The position numbers and the translations under genes are program-made. A DNA stretch of 64,000 nucleotides. Origin: G965279355 sp965279355. Lineage in GTDB: Bacteria; Pseudomonadota; Alphaproteobacteria; CACIAM-22H2. Positions 39,578-48,320 of the stretch are shown piece after piece. Within the stretch, counting starts at the first letter, position 1, and every line of letters begins with the position of its first letter. The DNA is taken from positions 2,232,001 to 2,296,000 of the forward strand of contig OZ257155.1 in the NCBI GenBank assembly GCA_965279355.1. Direction: 5' to 3'. The notes beneath the pieces were generated by a model that did not search any database, had not been told where the DNA came from, and saw only the letters and a program-made list of their open reading frames with translations.

Positions 39578-41512
39578 GTGGCTGATCCGCTCCGCATTCT
39601 GATACTGGAAGACAGGCCGGACGACGCGGCCCTGGCGCAGCATGAACTGCGACGCGCCAAAATCGCCGCGTATACCTATATCGTCAGCAACGGCGAAGAT
39701 TTCAGGAATGCCTTGGATTCGTCCTGGGACATCATTCTTGGCGACTATCGCCTGCCCGGTTTCGATGCGCTCGCGGCGCTGGATCTGTTGCGCGAACGCA
39801 AGCTGGATATTCCGTTCATTGTCGTCACCGCGACACTTGGCGACGAAGCCGCTGCCGAATGCATCAAGCGCGGCGCCGCTGACTATCTGCTGAAGGACCG
39901 GATGGCGCGGCTTGGGCCTGCGATCACTCAGGTCCTCGCCGAAGCCCGGGCGCGGCGCGAGCGGCAGAAAGCGAATATGGAGTTGCAGGCGCTGATCGAC
40001 TGCTCGCCGCTGGCGATCGTCGCCATGGATACGGAATTCCGCGTCCTGACCTGGAGCAAGGCCGCGGAGAAAATATTCGGCTACACCAGCGACGAAGTCG
40101 TCGGCAAGCCCTACGCCCTAGTTCCGGAGGAGTATCGGGACGCCAGCGGCGGCGGCGGCGTTCGGGTGATTCGCGCGGGCGACCAGGTTCGCAACATGTC
40201 CGTGCGTCGGCGGCGCAAGGATGGAGCGGTGATCGACGTTCTGGTCTCTGGCGCCCCCCTGCATGACAGCGCCGACCGGATCATCGGCGCGGTCTACACC
40301 TTCGAGGACGTTACCGAAAAGAAGAAGGTCGAAGAAAAGCTGGTCCAGGCCCAGAAGATGGAAGCCGTCGGCCAGCTCACCGGCGGCATCGCCCATGACT
40401 TCAACAACATTCTCGGCGTCGTTGTCGGCAATCTCGACCAGCAGCTCGAATTTCTGAAGGATGCGCAATCCGGCGCCCGACACCACGATAACATCCGGGC
40501 CCTCAGCGAGGCGTCGCTCAACGCGGCTTTGCGCGGCGCCGAACTGGTCCAACGGCTGCTCGCCTTCGCACGCAATCAGCCGCTGCTGCCGAAATTACTG
40601 GACCTGGGAAGAACGACCCAGAGTCTGGTGCCGCTGCTTCAGCGCTCGATCGGCGAACATGTGCTGATCGAGACGCGGATCGCTCCCGATCTGTGGCCGG
40701 TGATGGCGGACCAGAGCCAGTTCGAGAACGCAATCCTCAATCTCGCCATCAATGCCCGCGACGCGATGCCGGGTGGAGGTCGCCTCAGAATCAGCTGCAC
40801 GAACGTATCGCTCGACGAAGCGGCGGCAACGGTCGAGGAACTTCCCGTCGGCGACTATGCCGCCGTGATGGTCACCGATACCGGCACCGGAATCGCACCC
40901 GACGTTCTCTTGCGGGTGTTCGAGCCGTTCTATACGACCAAGGAAGTCGGCAAGGGCAGCGGTCTGGGTCTCAGCATGGTTTTCGGTTACGCCCGCCAGT
41001 CCGGCGGCACCGTAAAAATTTACAGCGAACTGGGGAAAGGCACGGAGGTTCGGCTCTACCTGCCCCGCGCCGACACCAAGCCGCTCGAAGCGGCAGAACA
41101 GCGCGGCCCAAGCGCCGCCGCCAAGGGCAGCGAGCGCATTCTCGTCGTCGAGGACAAGGACGATGTGCGGGTCATGGCGGTCAGCCTACTGACCAGCCTC
41201 GGCTATCGCACGATACAGGCCGAGAACGCCACCATGGCGCTCGCCTCGATCGATAGCGGCGAGGCGTTTGATCTGCTGTTTACCGACATCATCATGCCGG
41301 GCGGCATGAACGGTCTGGAACTCGCGCGCGAGGTCCGGCGGCGAATGCCGAAGATACCGATTATCTTTACAACCGGATTTTCGGATCCCGACGCCATCGG
41401 CAGCGAGGCCGAAGCCCTTGGCGCATCCGTCGTCACCAAACCGTTCCGGAAAGTGGTGCTGGCCGAAGCGGTGCGGCAGAAACTCGACGAGACGCGCAAG
41501 ACGGGACGATAG
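39578..41512 (+). CDS. Hybrid sensor kinase, REC-PAS-HisKA-HATPase-REC
   Basis: A 644-residue soluble hybrid kinase. First receiver ~1-120 (LEDRPDDAA, IILGDYRLPGFDA), PAS ~135-250 (LIDCSPLAIVAMDTEFRVLTWS), HisKA with LTGGIAHDFNNILGVV near residue 270, HATPase with NLAINARDAM, DTGTGIAPD, EPFYTTKEVGKGSGLGL near 440-465, and C-terminal receiver ~515-635 (VVEDKDDVR, LLFTDIIMPGG, VTKPFRK). No membrane helix, so input probably comes via the N-terminal receiver. GTG start 39578, 9 bases after the Rcp1-like gene. Confidence 0.92.
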   Translation: MADPLRILILEDRPDDAALAQHELRRAKIAAYTYIVSNGEDFRNALDSSWDIILGDYRLPGFDALAALDLLRERKLDIPFIVVTATLGDEAAAECIKRGAADYLLKDRMARLGPAITQVLAEARARRERQKANMELQALIDCSPLAIVAMDTEFRVLTWSKAAEKIFGYTSDEVVGKPYALVPEEYRDASGGGGVRVIRAGDQVRNMSVRRRRKDGAVIDVLVSGAPLHDSADRIIGAVYTFEDVTEKKKVEEKLVQAQKMEAVGQLTGGIAHDFNNILGVVVGNLDQQLEFLKDAQSGARHHDNIRALSEASLNAALRGAELVQRLLAFARNQPLLPKLLDLGRTTQSLVPLLQRSIGEHVLIETRIAPDLWPVMADQSQFENAILNLAINARDAMPGGGRLRISCTNVSLDEAAATVEELPVGDYAAVMVTDTGTGIAPDVLLRVFEPFYTTKEVGKGSGLGLSMVFGYARQSGGTVKIYSELGKGTEVRLYLPRADTKPLEAAEQRGPSAAAKGSERILVVEDKDDVRVMAVSLLTSLGYRTIQAENATMALASIDSGEAFDLLFTDIIMPGGMNGLELAREVRRRMPKIPIIFTTGFSDPDAIGSEAEALGASVVTKPFRKVVLAEAVRQKLDETRKTGR

Positions 41513-41515
41513 CCG

Positions 41516-42265
41516 TCACTCGCGCTGGCTATATGCCTTGAGCCTGGCGATGTCCTGCAGGCGAACGAACCGCCCCCGCTTGCTGACCCCGTGGGGGCGA
41601 AGCTGGGCAAAGGCGCGCGAAAGGCTTTCGCGCGTCGTGCCGATAATGCCGGCCAGCAGAAGCTGGTTGTCGGGCAGGCGGATTTCGGCAGCGCCCGACC
41701 GCTTGTCGGTCAGCGACAGCAGGTAGAGACATAGCCGCTGATTGCCGGAGAGCTGCTTCAGGTCCCGGACATGCCGCGCCAGATAGTGCCAGCGGTTAGC
41801 CAAAAACTCGGCCACGGCAAAAGCAAGCTTGTGACTGGCAAGCAATCGCCGCCGGAATACGCCGAGCGGAATTCGAAGAATGCGCGACTCCTCGATCGCC
41901 GCCATGCTGAAAATCGCCGGCGTCTGCTCGAATACATTGCCGATACCGGCAACTGCACCCTGCGCCAGGATATCGATGACCATGGGTTCGCCGTCGCGCG
42001 TATTGGATAGAACCGCAATCCGCCCATCGAGGATCACGAACACTTCTTTTGGGCGCTGACCCGGCGCCCGCAGAATCTGGTTGCGCTTGAGAACGCGAAC
42101 GGTGGCATGGCTGGCGAGTGCTTCCGCCTCGGACGCGGGAAGGTTCCGAAAGAACCGGGACTTTCGGAACAGCTTCAGGTCGTTGTTGTTCAAGTCCCGC
42201 CCCTTCGCATGCGATGATTGACCCGCAACCGAAGGCTGTTTGGCCGCGTTAGCGCGCGCAATCAA
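41516..42265 (-). CDS. Crp/Fnr-family transcriptional regulator
   Basis: A 249-residue regulator. Cyclic-nucleotide-like beta-barrel from ~35 to 150 (VRVLKRNQILRAPGQRPKEVFVILDGRIAVLS), dimer helix, then a winged HTH (IRLPDNQLLLAGIIGTTRESLSRAFAQLRPHGVSK, shown in part) near residues 195-235. The Cys cluster of FNR is absent, so it is not an oxygen-sensing FNR. Convergent with the hybrid kinase, 3 bases between stops. Effector unknown. An internal TTG/ATG choice could shorten the N-terminus. Confidence 0.88.
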   Translation of the reverse strand: MIARANAAKQPSVAGQSSHAKGRDLNNNDLKLFRKSRFFRNLPASEAEALASHATVRVLKRNQILRAPGQRPKEVFVILDGRIAVLSNTRDGEPMVIDILAQGAVAGIGNVFEQTPAIFSMAAIEESRILRIPLGVFRRRLLASHKLAFAVAEFLANRWHYLARHVRDLKQLSGNQRLCLYLLSLTDKRSGAAEIRLPDNQLLLAGIIGTTRESLSRAFAQLRPHGVSKRGRFVRLQDIARLKAYSQRE

Positions 42266-42377
42266 CCCGGAACGGTCTCCAACGTCAACGCCCGATTGAG
42301 GCCGCCCACTCTCAAACCCTAAAATGCAGCCTTATTCAGTTGTTTGCGCCGGCAACAAACGACGGGATCGCGACGGG

Positions 42378-43223
42378 TCAGCGCCGCAACCCCTGACACA
42401 GGGCAACATAATCGCGATGGTGGGGCGGAATGATCCCGTGGCGGATCAGAAAATCGATGACCACCAGATTGCAGTTGAACTTGAAGTCCCGGGTTTCCTC
42501 GACGATGCCGGCGACCTTGTCGATCGGCCAGAGATAGAACTCCTCGATTTCACCGTCGGTGTTGCGCGGCACGAAATCGGCGGGCATCTCGAGATCGTAG
42601 CAGAACTGGACATCCGGCTTGAGACCGTCATCGGCTTCCATGCAATAGGTGATCGCACCGACGGCAACGGCGCGCCTGGCCAGCGATTCGGGGATCGCTG
42701 CTTCCTCACCGCATTCCTTGACCACATTGTCCAGCAGGCCGATGCCAATCGGCTGACCGCCGGCCACCAGCTGATCCAGCATCCCGGGATAGGTGTGCTT
42801 GCCCTTTGCGCGCCTGCCGATCCACATGTGAATGCCAGCGGGTTTGCGGACATAGCCGTTCAGATGGACGCCGAAGGCGCGCACCCCGAAGTGCGGAATT
42901 GCCGCGCGTTCGATCTGCAGGAACGGCGGCTCGGCAAAGCTGCGGGTCACTGCATAGTTTTCGCCGCGCCAGCCGCGCACGACCTTCTCCTCGACCAGTG
43001 CCTTGACCACGCGTTCCATTGCCACCGAACGCGCGGCAAAGGTCTTATGCCGGGGATGAAGGACCACCGCGTCGGCGTCGAACTCGAACACGTCGGGAAA
43101 ATCCCGCAGCCGCGGAAGCAGCGGCTTGCGCACACGGCCCAGACGGCACCCGTCCACCACGAACCACACGAAATGATCCGGGGTCCACTGGTTGCATTCG
43201 TCGATACGGTCGAGAAAAGACAT
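42378..43223 (-). CDS. Nudix hydrolase with DUF4743 domain
   Basis: A 281-residue protein. The N-terminal DUF4743 half (HFVWFVVDGCRLGRVRKPLL, FEFDADAVVLHPRHKTF) precedes a Nudix domain. The Nudix box reads GLLDNVVKECGEEAAIPE, with Lys in place of the usual Arg of REUXEE, and HMWIGRRAKGKHTYPGMLD before it. Plant Nudix20/24 and thiamine-pyrophosphate-related hydrolases share this layout and act on damaged thiamine diphosphates. Enzyme activity here is inferred. Confidence 0.87.
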   Translation of the reverse strand: MSFLDRIDECNQWTPDHFVWFVVDGCRLGRVRKPLLPRLRDFPDVFEFDADAVVLHPRHKTFAARSVAMERVVKALVEEKVVRGWRGENYAVTRSFAEPPFLQIERAAIPHFGVRAFGVHLNGYVRKPAGIHMWIGRRAKGKHTYPGMLDQLVAGGQPIGIGLLDNVVKECGEEAAIPESLARRAVAVGAITYCMEADDGLKPDVQFCYDLEMPADFVPRNTDGEIEEFYLWPIDKVAGIVEETRDFKFNCNLVVIDFLIRHGIIPPHHRDYVALCQGLRR

Positions 43224-43278
43224 GGCTGGCGATCACCGTGGGAGACACAGACCGGAGTTCTGGCGTTATAAATACGCG

Positions 43279-43746
43279 ATGCACCGATTGCTCCGCCACC
43301 GCCTCGCGTATGTCTTTGTTGCGGCCCTGCTGGCGATTGCCCTGCCGCTGGTTGCGGGCGCCCGGGAAACGGCGCCGGACCTGCTCGCCTTCGCCAGCCG
43401 CGCCGGGCTCACCGACACGGCCGGATTTGCGGAGACGGTCACCACCCTCCGGACAACCGGCCGCCTGCCCGCCCGCTATCTGACGAAATCCGAAGCCGAG
43501 CGTGCCGGCTGGAAGCCCGGCAACGACCTCTGCCGGACGTCCCCCGGCAAAAGCATCGGCGGTGATTCCTTCGGGAACCGCGAGAAACGGCTGCCGGAAA
43601 GTGCGGGGCGACGCTGGCGCGAGGCCGATCTCGACTATGCCTGCGGCCGCCGCGGCGCGCGGCGTCTGGTCTGGTCCAGCGACGGTCTGTTCTTCGTCAC
43701 CCTCGACCACTACGAAACATTCCAGCCGGTGCCAGCATCCCGATGA
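43279..43746 (+). CDS. Secreted barnase-like guanyl-specific ribonuclease
   Basis: A 155-residue protein with a Sec signal (YVFVAALLAIALPLVAGA, cleavage near residue 28). The mature part matches barnase: LTKSEAERAGWKPGNDL, GKSIGGDSFGNRE, GRRWREADLDY, RRLVWSSDGLFF and DHYETF. Catalytic residues align as Glu115 (barnase Glu73), Arg129 (Arg87) and His144 (His102). So a functional extracellular or periplasmic RNase is expected. ATG 43279 gives the signal peptide. It overlaps the barstar-like gene by ATGA, so inhibitor and toxin are made together. Confidence 0.92.
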   Translation: MHRLLRHRLAYVFVAALLAIALPLVAGARETAPDLLAFASRAGLTDTAGFAETVTTLRTTGRLPARYLTKSEAERAGWKPGNDLCRTSPGKSIGGDSFGNREKRLPESAGRRWREADLDYACGRRGARRLVWSSDGLFFVTLDHYETFQPVPASR

Positions 43747-44012
43747 CAACCTGCCGCCTCGACCGCACCCATGACACGATGGATGCCATCTACTCGGCGT
43801 TCCAGCGCCAGCTCGGCCTGCCCCCGCATTTCGGACGCAATCTCGACGCGCTCTGGGATTCGCTGACGACGGATGTCAAAGGCCCGATCGACATTGTCTG
43901 GGAAGATCATGCCTATGCCCGCCGGAAACTGGGGCCGGACTACGACCGCCTGATGACCACGCTTCGTGACGTGGAAGAGGCCCGCGCCGACTTCCGTCTG
44001 CTGCTCGCTTGA
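43743..44012 (+). CDS. Barstar-like ribonuclease inhibitor
   Basis: An 89-residue cytoplasmic protein with the barstar core FGRNLDALWDSLT near residue 30; the Trp-Asp of this segment aligns with barstar Trp38-Asp39, the latter a key contact plugging the barnase active site. AYSAFQRQLGLPPH-type N-terminal helix is preserved. No signal peptide, as needed to guard the cell interior. Start overlaps the RNase stop (ATGA), so a one-to-one pair is clear. Confidence 0.92.
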   Translation: MTTCRLDRTHDTMDAIYSAFQRQLGLPPHFGRNLDALWDSLTTDVKGPIDIVWEDHAYARRKLGPDYDRLMTTLRDVEEARADFRLLLA

Positions 44013-44032
44013 CTAGCAAAAGAGGTTTCGCC

Positions 44033-44743
44033 ATGCGCTACGAACTCTATTACTGGCCGGAGATCCAGGGACGCGGCGAATTCGTTCGCCTGGCGCTGGA
44101 AGATGCCGGCGTGGACTACGTCGATGTCGCCCGGGTGCGCAAAAGCGGCGTCGACGCGATGCTGCGGATGATGGGCGGCAAGGCCGACACCATCCCGTAC
44201 GCACCGCCGTTTCTCAAGGCCGGCAAGCTTCTGATCGGCCAGACCGCGAATATCCTGCTCTATCTGGGCAGCCGCCATGGCTTGGCACCGGCCAGTGAAG
44301 CGGGACGCCTCTGGGCGCATCAGCTCCAGCTCACCATCACGGATTTCGTAAAGGAGACGCACGACACGCACCATCCGGTCGGCAGCAGCCTTTACTATGA
44401 GGACCAGCGCAAGGAAGCCAAACGCTACACAGGTGAGTTCCTGAAAACCCGAGCTCCGAAGTATCTCGGCTACGTCGAGCGGGTGCTGGCCCAGAACGGC
44501 ACTGGTACATTGATCGGCCGCAAGATCACCTATCCCGACCTGTCGGTGTTCCAGGTCGTGGCCGGCATGCGCTACGCCTTCCCCAAGGCAATGAAGCGCA
44601 TCGAGAAGAAATTTCCCAGGGTTGTGGCGCTGCACGACAAAGTCGCGGGCCGCCCGAATATCATCGCCTATCTGGAATCGCCGCGACGCATCCCGTTCAA
44701 CGAGATGGGCATCTTCCGCCGCTACAAGGAGCTCGACGGCTGA
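44033..44743 (+). CDS. Glutathione S-transferase family protein
   Basis: A 236-residue GST. N-terminal thioredoxin-like domain YELYYWPEIQGRGEFVRLALEDAGVDY with a Tyr at the catalytic position and the cis-Pro region APPFLKAGKLLIGQTANILLYL; a helical C-terminal domain with ITYPDLSVFQVVAGMRYAFP. It resembles the sigma/pi-like bacterial GSTs. Start 44033 has AGAGG upstream. Detoxification of electrophiles is the family role. Confidence 0.88.
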   Translation: MRYELYYWPEIQGRGEFVRLALEDAGVDYVDVARVRKSGVDAMLRMMGGKADTIPYAPPFLKAGKLLIGQTANILLYLGSRHGLAPASEAGRLWAHQLQLTITDFVKETHDTHHPVGSSLYYEDQRKEAKRYTGEFLKTRAPKYLGYVERVLAQNGTGTLIGRKITYPDLSVFQVVAGMRYAFPKAMKRIEKKFPRVVALHDKVAGRPNIIAYLESPRRIPFNEMGIFRRYKELDG

Positions 44744-45610
44744 TCAGCCGGCCTTCTTGGCCGTCGGGCGCAGCCGCGCGACCGTGTCGAAGGCATCCAT
44801 GATCTGGCGATAGCGCGCCTCAACATCTTCCCGCCGTTCGGGATGGGTGAAGATGTAAAGCTTGTTGTCGCGGATCGCCTGGATCACCAGCGGCGCGACC
44901 TCCTTGGGATCGACGCCCAGGCGGGCCATTTCGAGATAGCGCGCGTGACGCTCCGCGTTCGCCTTGTCCTCCGCGGTGCTGAAGCCCCCGCCATAGCGCT
45001 GCGGCCGGTTACGACCGCTTTCGGGCATGCGGGTGCGGAAATTGCCGGGGCACAGAACGCTGACGCCGACATTTGTGCCGGCAAGTTCGGCCGCCAGCAC
45101 TTCCGAAATCCCGACGATCCCGAACTTTGTCGCCGCGTAGGGTCCGGCCAGCGCCTTGGGTGTCAGGCCCGACATCGACGAGGTGTTGACGATATGCCCA
45201 CCCTCGCCGTGTTCCTTCATATGCGGCAGGAACGCCTGGATGCCGCGGACCGTCCCCATCAGGTTGACATCGATCACCCACTGCCAGTCGGCCTCGGAAA
45301 TCTTGTCGACGGGACCGCCACGGCTGACACCAGCGTTGTTGCAGATCAGATGCACCTTGCCGAATTTCGCAAACGTCTCGTCGGCGGCGCGGCGCAGCGC
45401 ATCCGGCTCGGCGACGTCCAGAACCATTCCGGCGAGGCGATTGTCGTAGCTGGAGAGACGCTTGAGCGTCGCCTGGACGGCGTCCTGCTCGATATCCGCG
45501 AACATGACCTTCATGCCTGACTCGAGAAACGCCTCGACCATCGCAAGGCCAAGGCCGCCCGCACCGCCCGTCACGAAGGCGGTCTTTCCGGAAAGATTGT
45601 CCAAAGGCAT
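44744..45610 (-). CDS. Short-chain dehydrogenase/reductase (SDR)
   Basis: A 288-residue SDR: cofactor motif FVTGGAGGLGLAM near residue 12, FADIEQD with an acidic residue after beta-2 favouring NAD(H), NNAG near 90, Ser in NTSSMSGL near 140 and PYAATKFG near 155. The C-terminal extension beyond residue 245 is longer than in FabG. It abuts the GST stop directly (44743/44744). Substrate unknown. Confidence 0.9.
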   Translation of the reverse strand: MPLDNLSGKTAFVTGGAGGLGLAMVEAFLESGMKVMFADIEQDAVQATLKRLSSYDNRLAGMVLDVAEPDALRRAADETFAKFGKVHLICNNAGVSRGGPVDKISEADWQWVIDVNLMGTVRGIQAFLPHMKEHGEGGHIVNTSSMSGLTPKALAGPYAATKFGIVGISEVLAAELAGTNVGVSVLCPGNFRTRMPESGRNRPQRYGGGFSTAEDKANAERHARYLEMARLGVDPKEVAPLVIQAIRDNKLYIFTHPERREDVEARYRQIMDAFDTVARLRPTAKKAG

Positions 45611-45675
45611 ATCGGCTCCCAGTGTTCGTAATTCGCCCATTTTGCCCTATGGCCAGCTGCGTTTATAGTGTGGGC

Positions 45676-45882
45676 ATGAGCACACTCATCGCGATCCTTC
45701 CCTACCTGATCGGCCTGTCACTGATCGCCGTCGTCGTCACGCTGTTCAGCGGTCTCATCACCATGGTGATGGGTGGCGATTTCGACAGGCGTTACGGCAA
45801 CAAGCTGATGCGTCTGCGTGTCCTGACCCAGGCGATCACCGTCGCTTTGTTCGTGCTCTACTACTTCCTCACGCGGGGCTGA
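45676..45882 (+). CDS. HIG1-domain twin-helix inner membrane protein
   Basis: A 68-residue protein with two membrane helices (IAILPYLIGLSLIAVVVTLF and the C-terminal VLTQAITVALFVLYYFL) joined by the conserved HIG1 loop FDRRYGNKLMRLRV. In mitochondria HIG1 proteins help assemble and stabilise respiratory complexes III/IV, and alphaproteobacterial copies are their relatives. ATG 45676 chosen; upstream in-frame extension has no ribosome site. It precedes the adenosyltransferase by five bases, likely the same operon. Confidence 0.88.
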   Translation: MSTLIAILPYLIGLSLIAVVVTLFSGLITMVMGGDFDRRYGNKLMRLRVLTQAITVALFVLYYFLTRG

Positions 45883-45887
45883 TCGCG

Positions 45888-46451
45888 TTGGTCAAGCTCA
45901 CCCGCATCTACACCCGTGGTGGCGACAAGGGCGAAACGTCGCTCGGCGGCGGCAAGCGCGTTCCCAAGCACGACCGCCGTGTCACAGCCTACGGCACCGT
46001 CGACGAGGCAAATGCCGCCATCGGCATCGCGCGTCTGCATACCGGCGGCGATGCCGACGCGATGCTGGGCCGCATCCAGAACGACATGTTCGATGTCGGC
46101 GCCGATCTCTGCACGCCTTACCAGAAGACATCCAAGCGCCCGGCCCTGCGCATCACCCAGCCCCAGATCGACCGGCTGGAGCGCGAGATCGACGCGATGA
46201 ACGCCACCCTCGATCCGCTCAGCTCCTTCATCCTGCCCGGCGGCAGCGCTGCATCGACCTATCTTCACCTCGCGCGCACCGTCACCCGCCGCGCCGAGCG
46301 CAACATCACGGAACTCGCCACCAGGGAAAAGATCAACCCGCTGGTGGTGAAGTATGTAAACCGTCTCTCCGACCATCTCTTTGTGCTGGCCCGTCACCTG
46401 AACGACGGCGGCAAGCGGGACGTGCTCTGGGTTGTCGGGCAGAACCGCTGA
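45888..46451 (+). CDS. Cob(I)alamin adenosyltransferase, PduO/MMAB type
   Basis: A 187-residue enzyme that makes adenosylcobalamin from cob(I)alamin and ATP. N-terminal VKLTRIYTRGGDKGETSLGGG (ATP loop), AYGTVDEANAAIG near residue 38, FILPGGSAAS, ARTVTRRAERNI and NRLSDHLFVLAR near 160 are hallmarks. Start is TTG 45888, with GGGG 10 bases upstream. It is near etfBA and a 3-hydroxyacyl-CoA dehydrogenase, a standard alphaproteobacterial arrangement. Confidence 0.92.
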   Translation: MVKLTRIYTRGGDKGETSLGGGKRVPKHDRRVTAYGTVDEANAAIGIARLHTGGDADAMLGRIQNDMFDVGADLCTPYQKTSKRPALRITQPQIDRLEREIDAMNATLDPLSSFILPGGSAASTYLHLARTVTRRAERNITELATREKINPLVVKYVNRLSDHLFVLARHLNDGGKRDVLWVVGQNR

Positions 46452-46494
46452 GCGCATGACGAAAAAGCGGCAGGAGGGGCAATACCGCTCCGCG

Positions 46495-46523
46495 TTGACT
46501 CCCCTTTTTCCCCTCCGTATGTT
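46495..46523 (+). promoter_or_regulatory. Sigma70-type promoter of the etfBA-hbd operon
   Basis: TTGACT (46495-46500) and TATGTT (46518-46523) are separated by the ideal 17 bases, in the 149-base gap after the adenosyltransferase. A leader of about 70 bases would follow to the etfB ATG at 46601. It is the only good match in the gap. Confidence 0.65.
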
Positions 46524-46600
46524 GCAGCGCGAAATCACCTGAAATTAACGGCGGTCCTGCCCGGTCACGGGCGCTCTGACGTCGGCTTATTGGGGTTCGG

Positions 46601-47350
46601 ATGAAGGTTCTGGTCGCGGTCAAGCGCGTCGTCGATTACAACGTCAAAGTCAGGGTGAAATCGGACGGCACCGGCGTCGAGACGGCCAACGTCAAGATGT
46701 CGATGAATCCGTTCGACGAGATCGCGGTCGAAGAAGCGATCCGCCTGAAGGAAAAGGGTGCCGCGACCGAGATCGTCGTCGTCTCCATGGGCGTGCAGCA
46801 GTGCCAGGAAACGATCCGCACCGCGCTCGCCATGGGGGCCGATCGTGGCATCCTCGTCCAGACCGATGCCGAGTTGCAGCCGCTGGCGGTCGCCAAGCTT
46901 CTGAAAGCCATCGTCGATAAAGAACAGCCGAAGCTCATTATCCTCGGCAAACAGGCAATCGACGACGACTGCAACCAGACGGGCCAGATGCTGGCCGCCC
47001 TGCTCGGCTGGCCGCAAGGCACCTTCGCCTCCAAGGTGACACCGGGCGCCGACGCGATCGAAGTCACCCGTGAAGTCGATGGCGGCCTCGAGACCGTCGA
47101 GCTGAAGCTGCCGGCTGTCGTGACCACGGACCTGCGCCTCAACGAGCCGCGCTACGCCAGCCTGCCGAACATCATGAAGGCGAAGAAGAAGCCGATCGAC
47201 ACGATGACACCGGACGCGCTGGGCGTCGATCCGGCGCCACGTGTCGTCACGCTGAAGGTCGCCGAGCCGGCGAAGCGTCAGGCCGGTGCCAAGGTCGCCG
47301 ATGTCGCGGCGCTGATCGACAAACTCAAGAACGAAGCAAAGGTCATCTGA
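46601..47350 (+). CDS. etfB: Electron transfer flavoprotein beta subunit
   Basis: A 249-residue EtfB: MKVLVAVKRVVDYNVKVRVK, MSMNPFDEIAVEEAIRLKEKG, KQAIDDDCNQTGQMLAALLGWPQ (in part) and DLRLNEPRYASLPNIMKAKKK, the recognition-loop segment for partner dehydrogenases. It binds AMP and, with EtfA, shuttles electrons from acyl-CoA and N-methyl dehydrogenases to ETF-ubiquinone oxidoreductase. Its stop overlaps the etfA start (TGATG). Confidence 0.95.
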   Translation: MKVLVAVKRVVDYNVKVRVKSDGTGVETANVKMSMNPFDEIAVEEAIRLKEKGAATEIVVVSMGVQQCQETIRTALAMGADRGILVQTDAELQPLAVAKLLKAIVDKEQPKLIILGKQAIDDDCNQTGQMLAALLGWPQGTFASKVTPGADAIEVTREVDGGLETVELKLPAVVTTDLRLNEPRYASLPNIMKAKKKPIDTMTPDALGVDPAPRVVTLKVAEPAKRQAGAKVADVAALIDKLKNEAKVI

Positions 47351-48291
47351 TGGCGATCCTGGTCATTGCCGAGCACGATCACGGATCGCTCCGGCCCTCG
47401 ACGCTGAATACGGTCAGTGCCGCCGCCAAGATCGGCGGTGATATCGCGGTCCTCGTCGCTGGCCATAACAGCAAGGGTGCGGCGGATGCCGCCGCCAAAA
47501 TCGCCGGCGTTACAAAAGTCCTAGTCGCCGACAATGCCGCCTTCGAGCACCAGCTTCCTGAGAATGTCGCGCCGCTGGTGGTCAAGCTCGCCGCCGGCTA
47601 CAGCCATGTCCTGGCGCCGGCGACAACCTACGGCAAAAACCTGCTGCCGCGCGTCGCCGCGCTGCTCGATGTCGCTCAGATCTCCGACATTGTCGGCGTT
47701 GAGTCCGCCGATACGTTCGTGCGGCCGATCTATGCCGGCAACGCGATGGCGACAGTCCAGTCCAGAGACAAGATCAAGATCATCACCGTTCGCGGCACCG
47801 GTTTCCCGCCGGCCGCTGAAACGGGCGGCAATGCCACCGTCGAAACCGTCAGCGAAGGCGCCGATGCCGGCCTCTCTAAATTCCTGCGGCAGGAACTCTC
47901 GAAATCCGAACGGCCAGAACTGACCGCTGCGCGCATCGTCGTCTCGGGCGGCCGCGGCATGGGCTCGGGCGAAAACTTCAAGATCATCGAGGCGCTGGCC
48001 GACAAGCTGGGTGCCGCCGTCGGCGCCTCGCGCGCGGCGGTCGATGCCGGTTTTGTGCCGAACGATTATCAGGTCGGCCAGACCGGCAAGATCGTTGCTC
48101 CCGACCTCTACATCGCGGTCGGCATCTCCGGCGCCATCCAGCACCTCGCCGGCATGAAGGATTCGAAGGTCATCGTCGCGATCAACAAGGACGAAGAGGC
48201 GCCCATCTTCCAGGTCGCCGATTACGGCCTGGTCGGCGATCTTTTCAAACTGATTCCCGAACTGACTGCCGCGCTGCCCTCCAAAGGCTGA
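47350..48291 (+). CDS. etfA: Electron transfer flavoprotein alpha subunit
   Basis: A 313-residue EtfA. N-terminal adenine-nucleotide-like half (ILVIAEHDHGSLRPSTLNTV) and the FAD-binding C-terminal domain with VSGGRGMGSGENF, GASRAAVDAGFVPNDYQVGQTG and PDLYIAVGISGAIQHLAGM. It holds the redox-active FAD. First base shared with the etfB stop, so translation is coupled. Group I ETF of fatty-acid oxidation by length and partner gene. Confidence 0.95.
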   Translation: MAILVIAEHDHGSLRPSTLNTVSAAAKIGGDIAVLVAGHNSKGAADAAAKIAGVTKVLVADNAAFEHQLPENVAPLVVKLAAGYSHVLAPATTYGKNLLPRVAALLDVAQISDIVGVESADTFVRPIYAGNAMATVQSRDKIKIITVRGTGFPPAAETGGNATVETVSEGADAGLSKFLRQELSKSERPELTAARIVVSGGRGMGSGENFKIIEALADKLGAAVGASRAAVDAGFVPNDYQVGQTGKIVAPDLYIAVGISGAIQHLAGMKDSKVIVAINKDEEAPIFQVADYGLVGDLFKLIPELTAALPSKG

Positions 48292-48320
48292 AGCGCGCAG
48301 ATCTGAACCGTGAGGACACC

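Noticed and set aside
43279..44012. Contact-dependent or type VI toxin-immunity system
   Set aside because: The RNase has only a simple signal peptide; no delivery domain or secretion genes are nearby.
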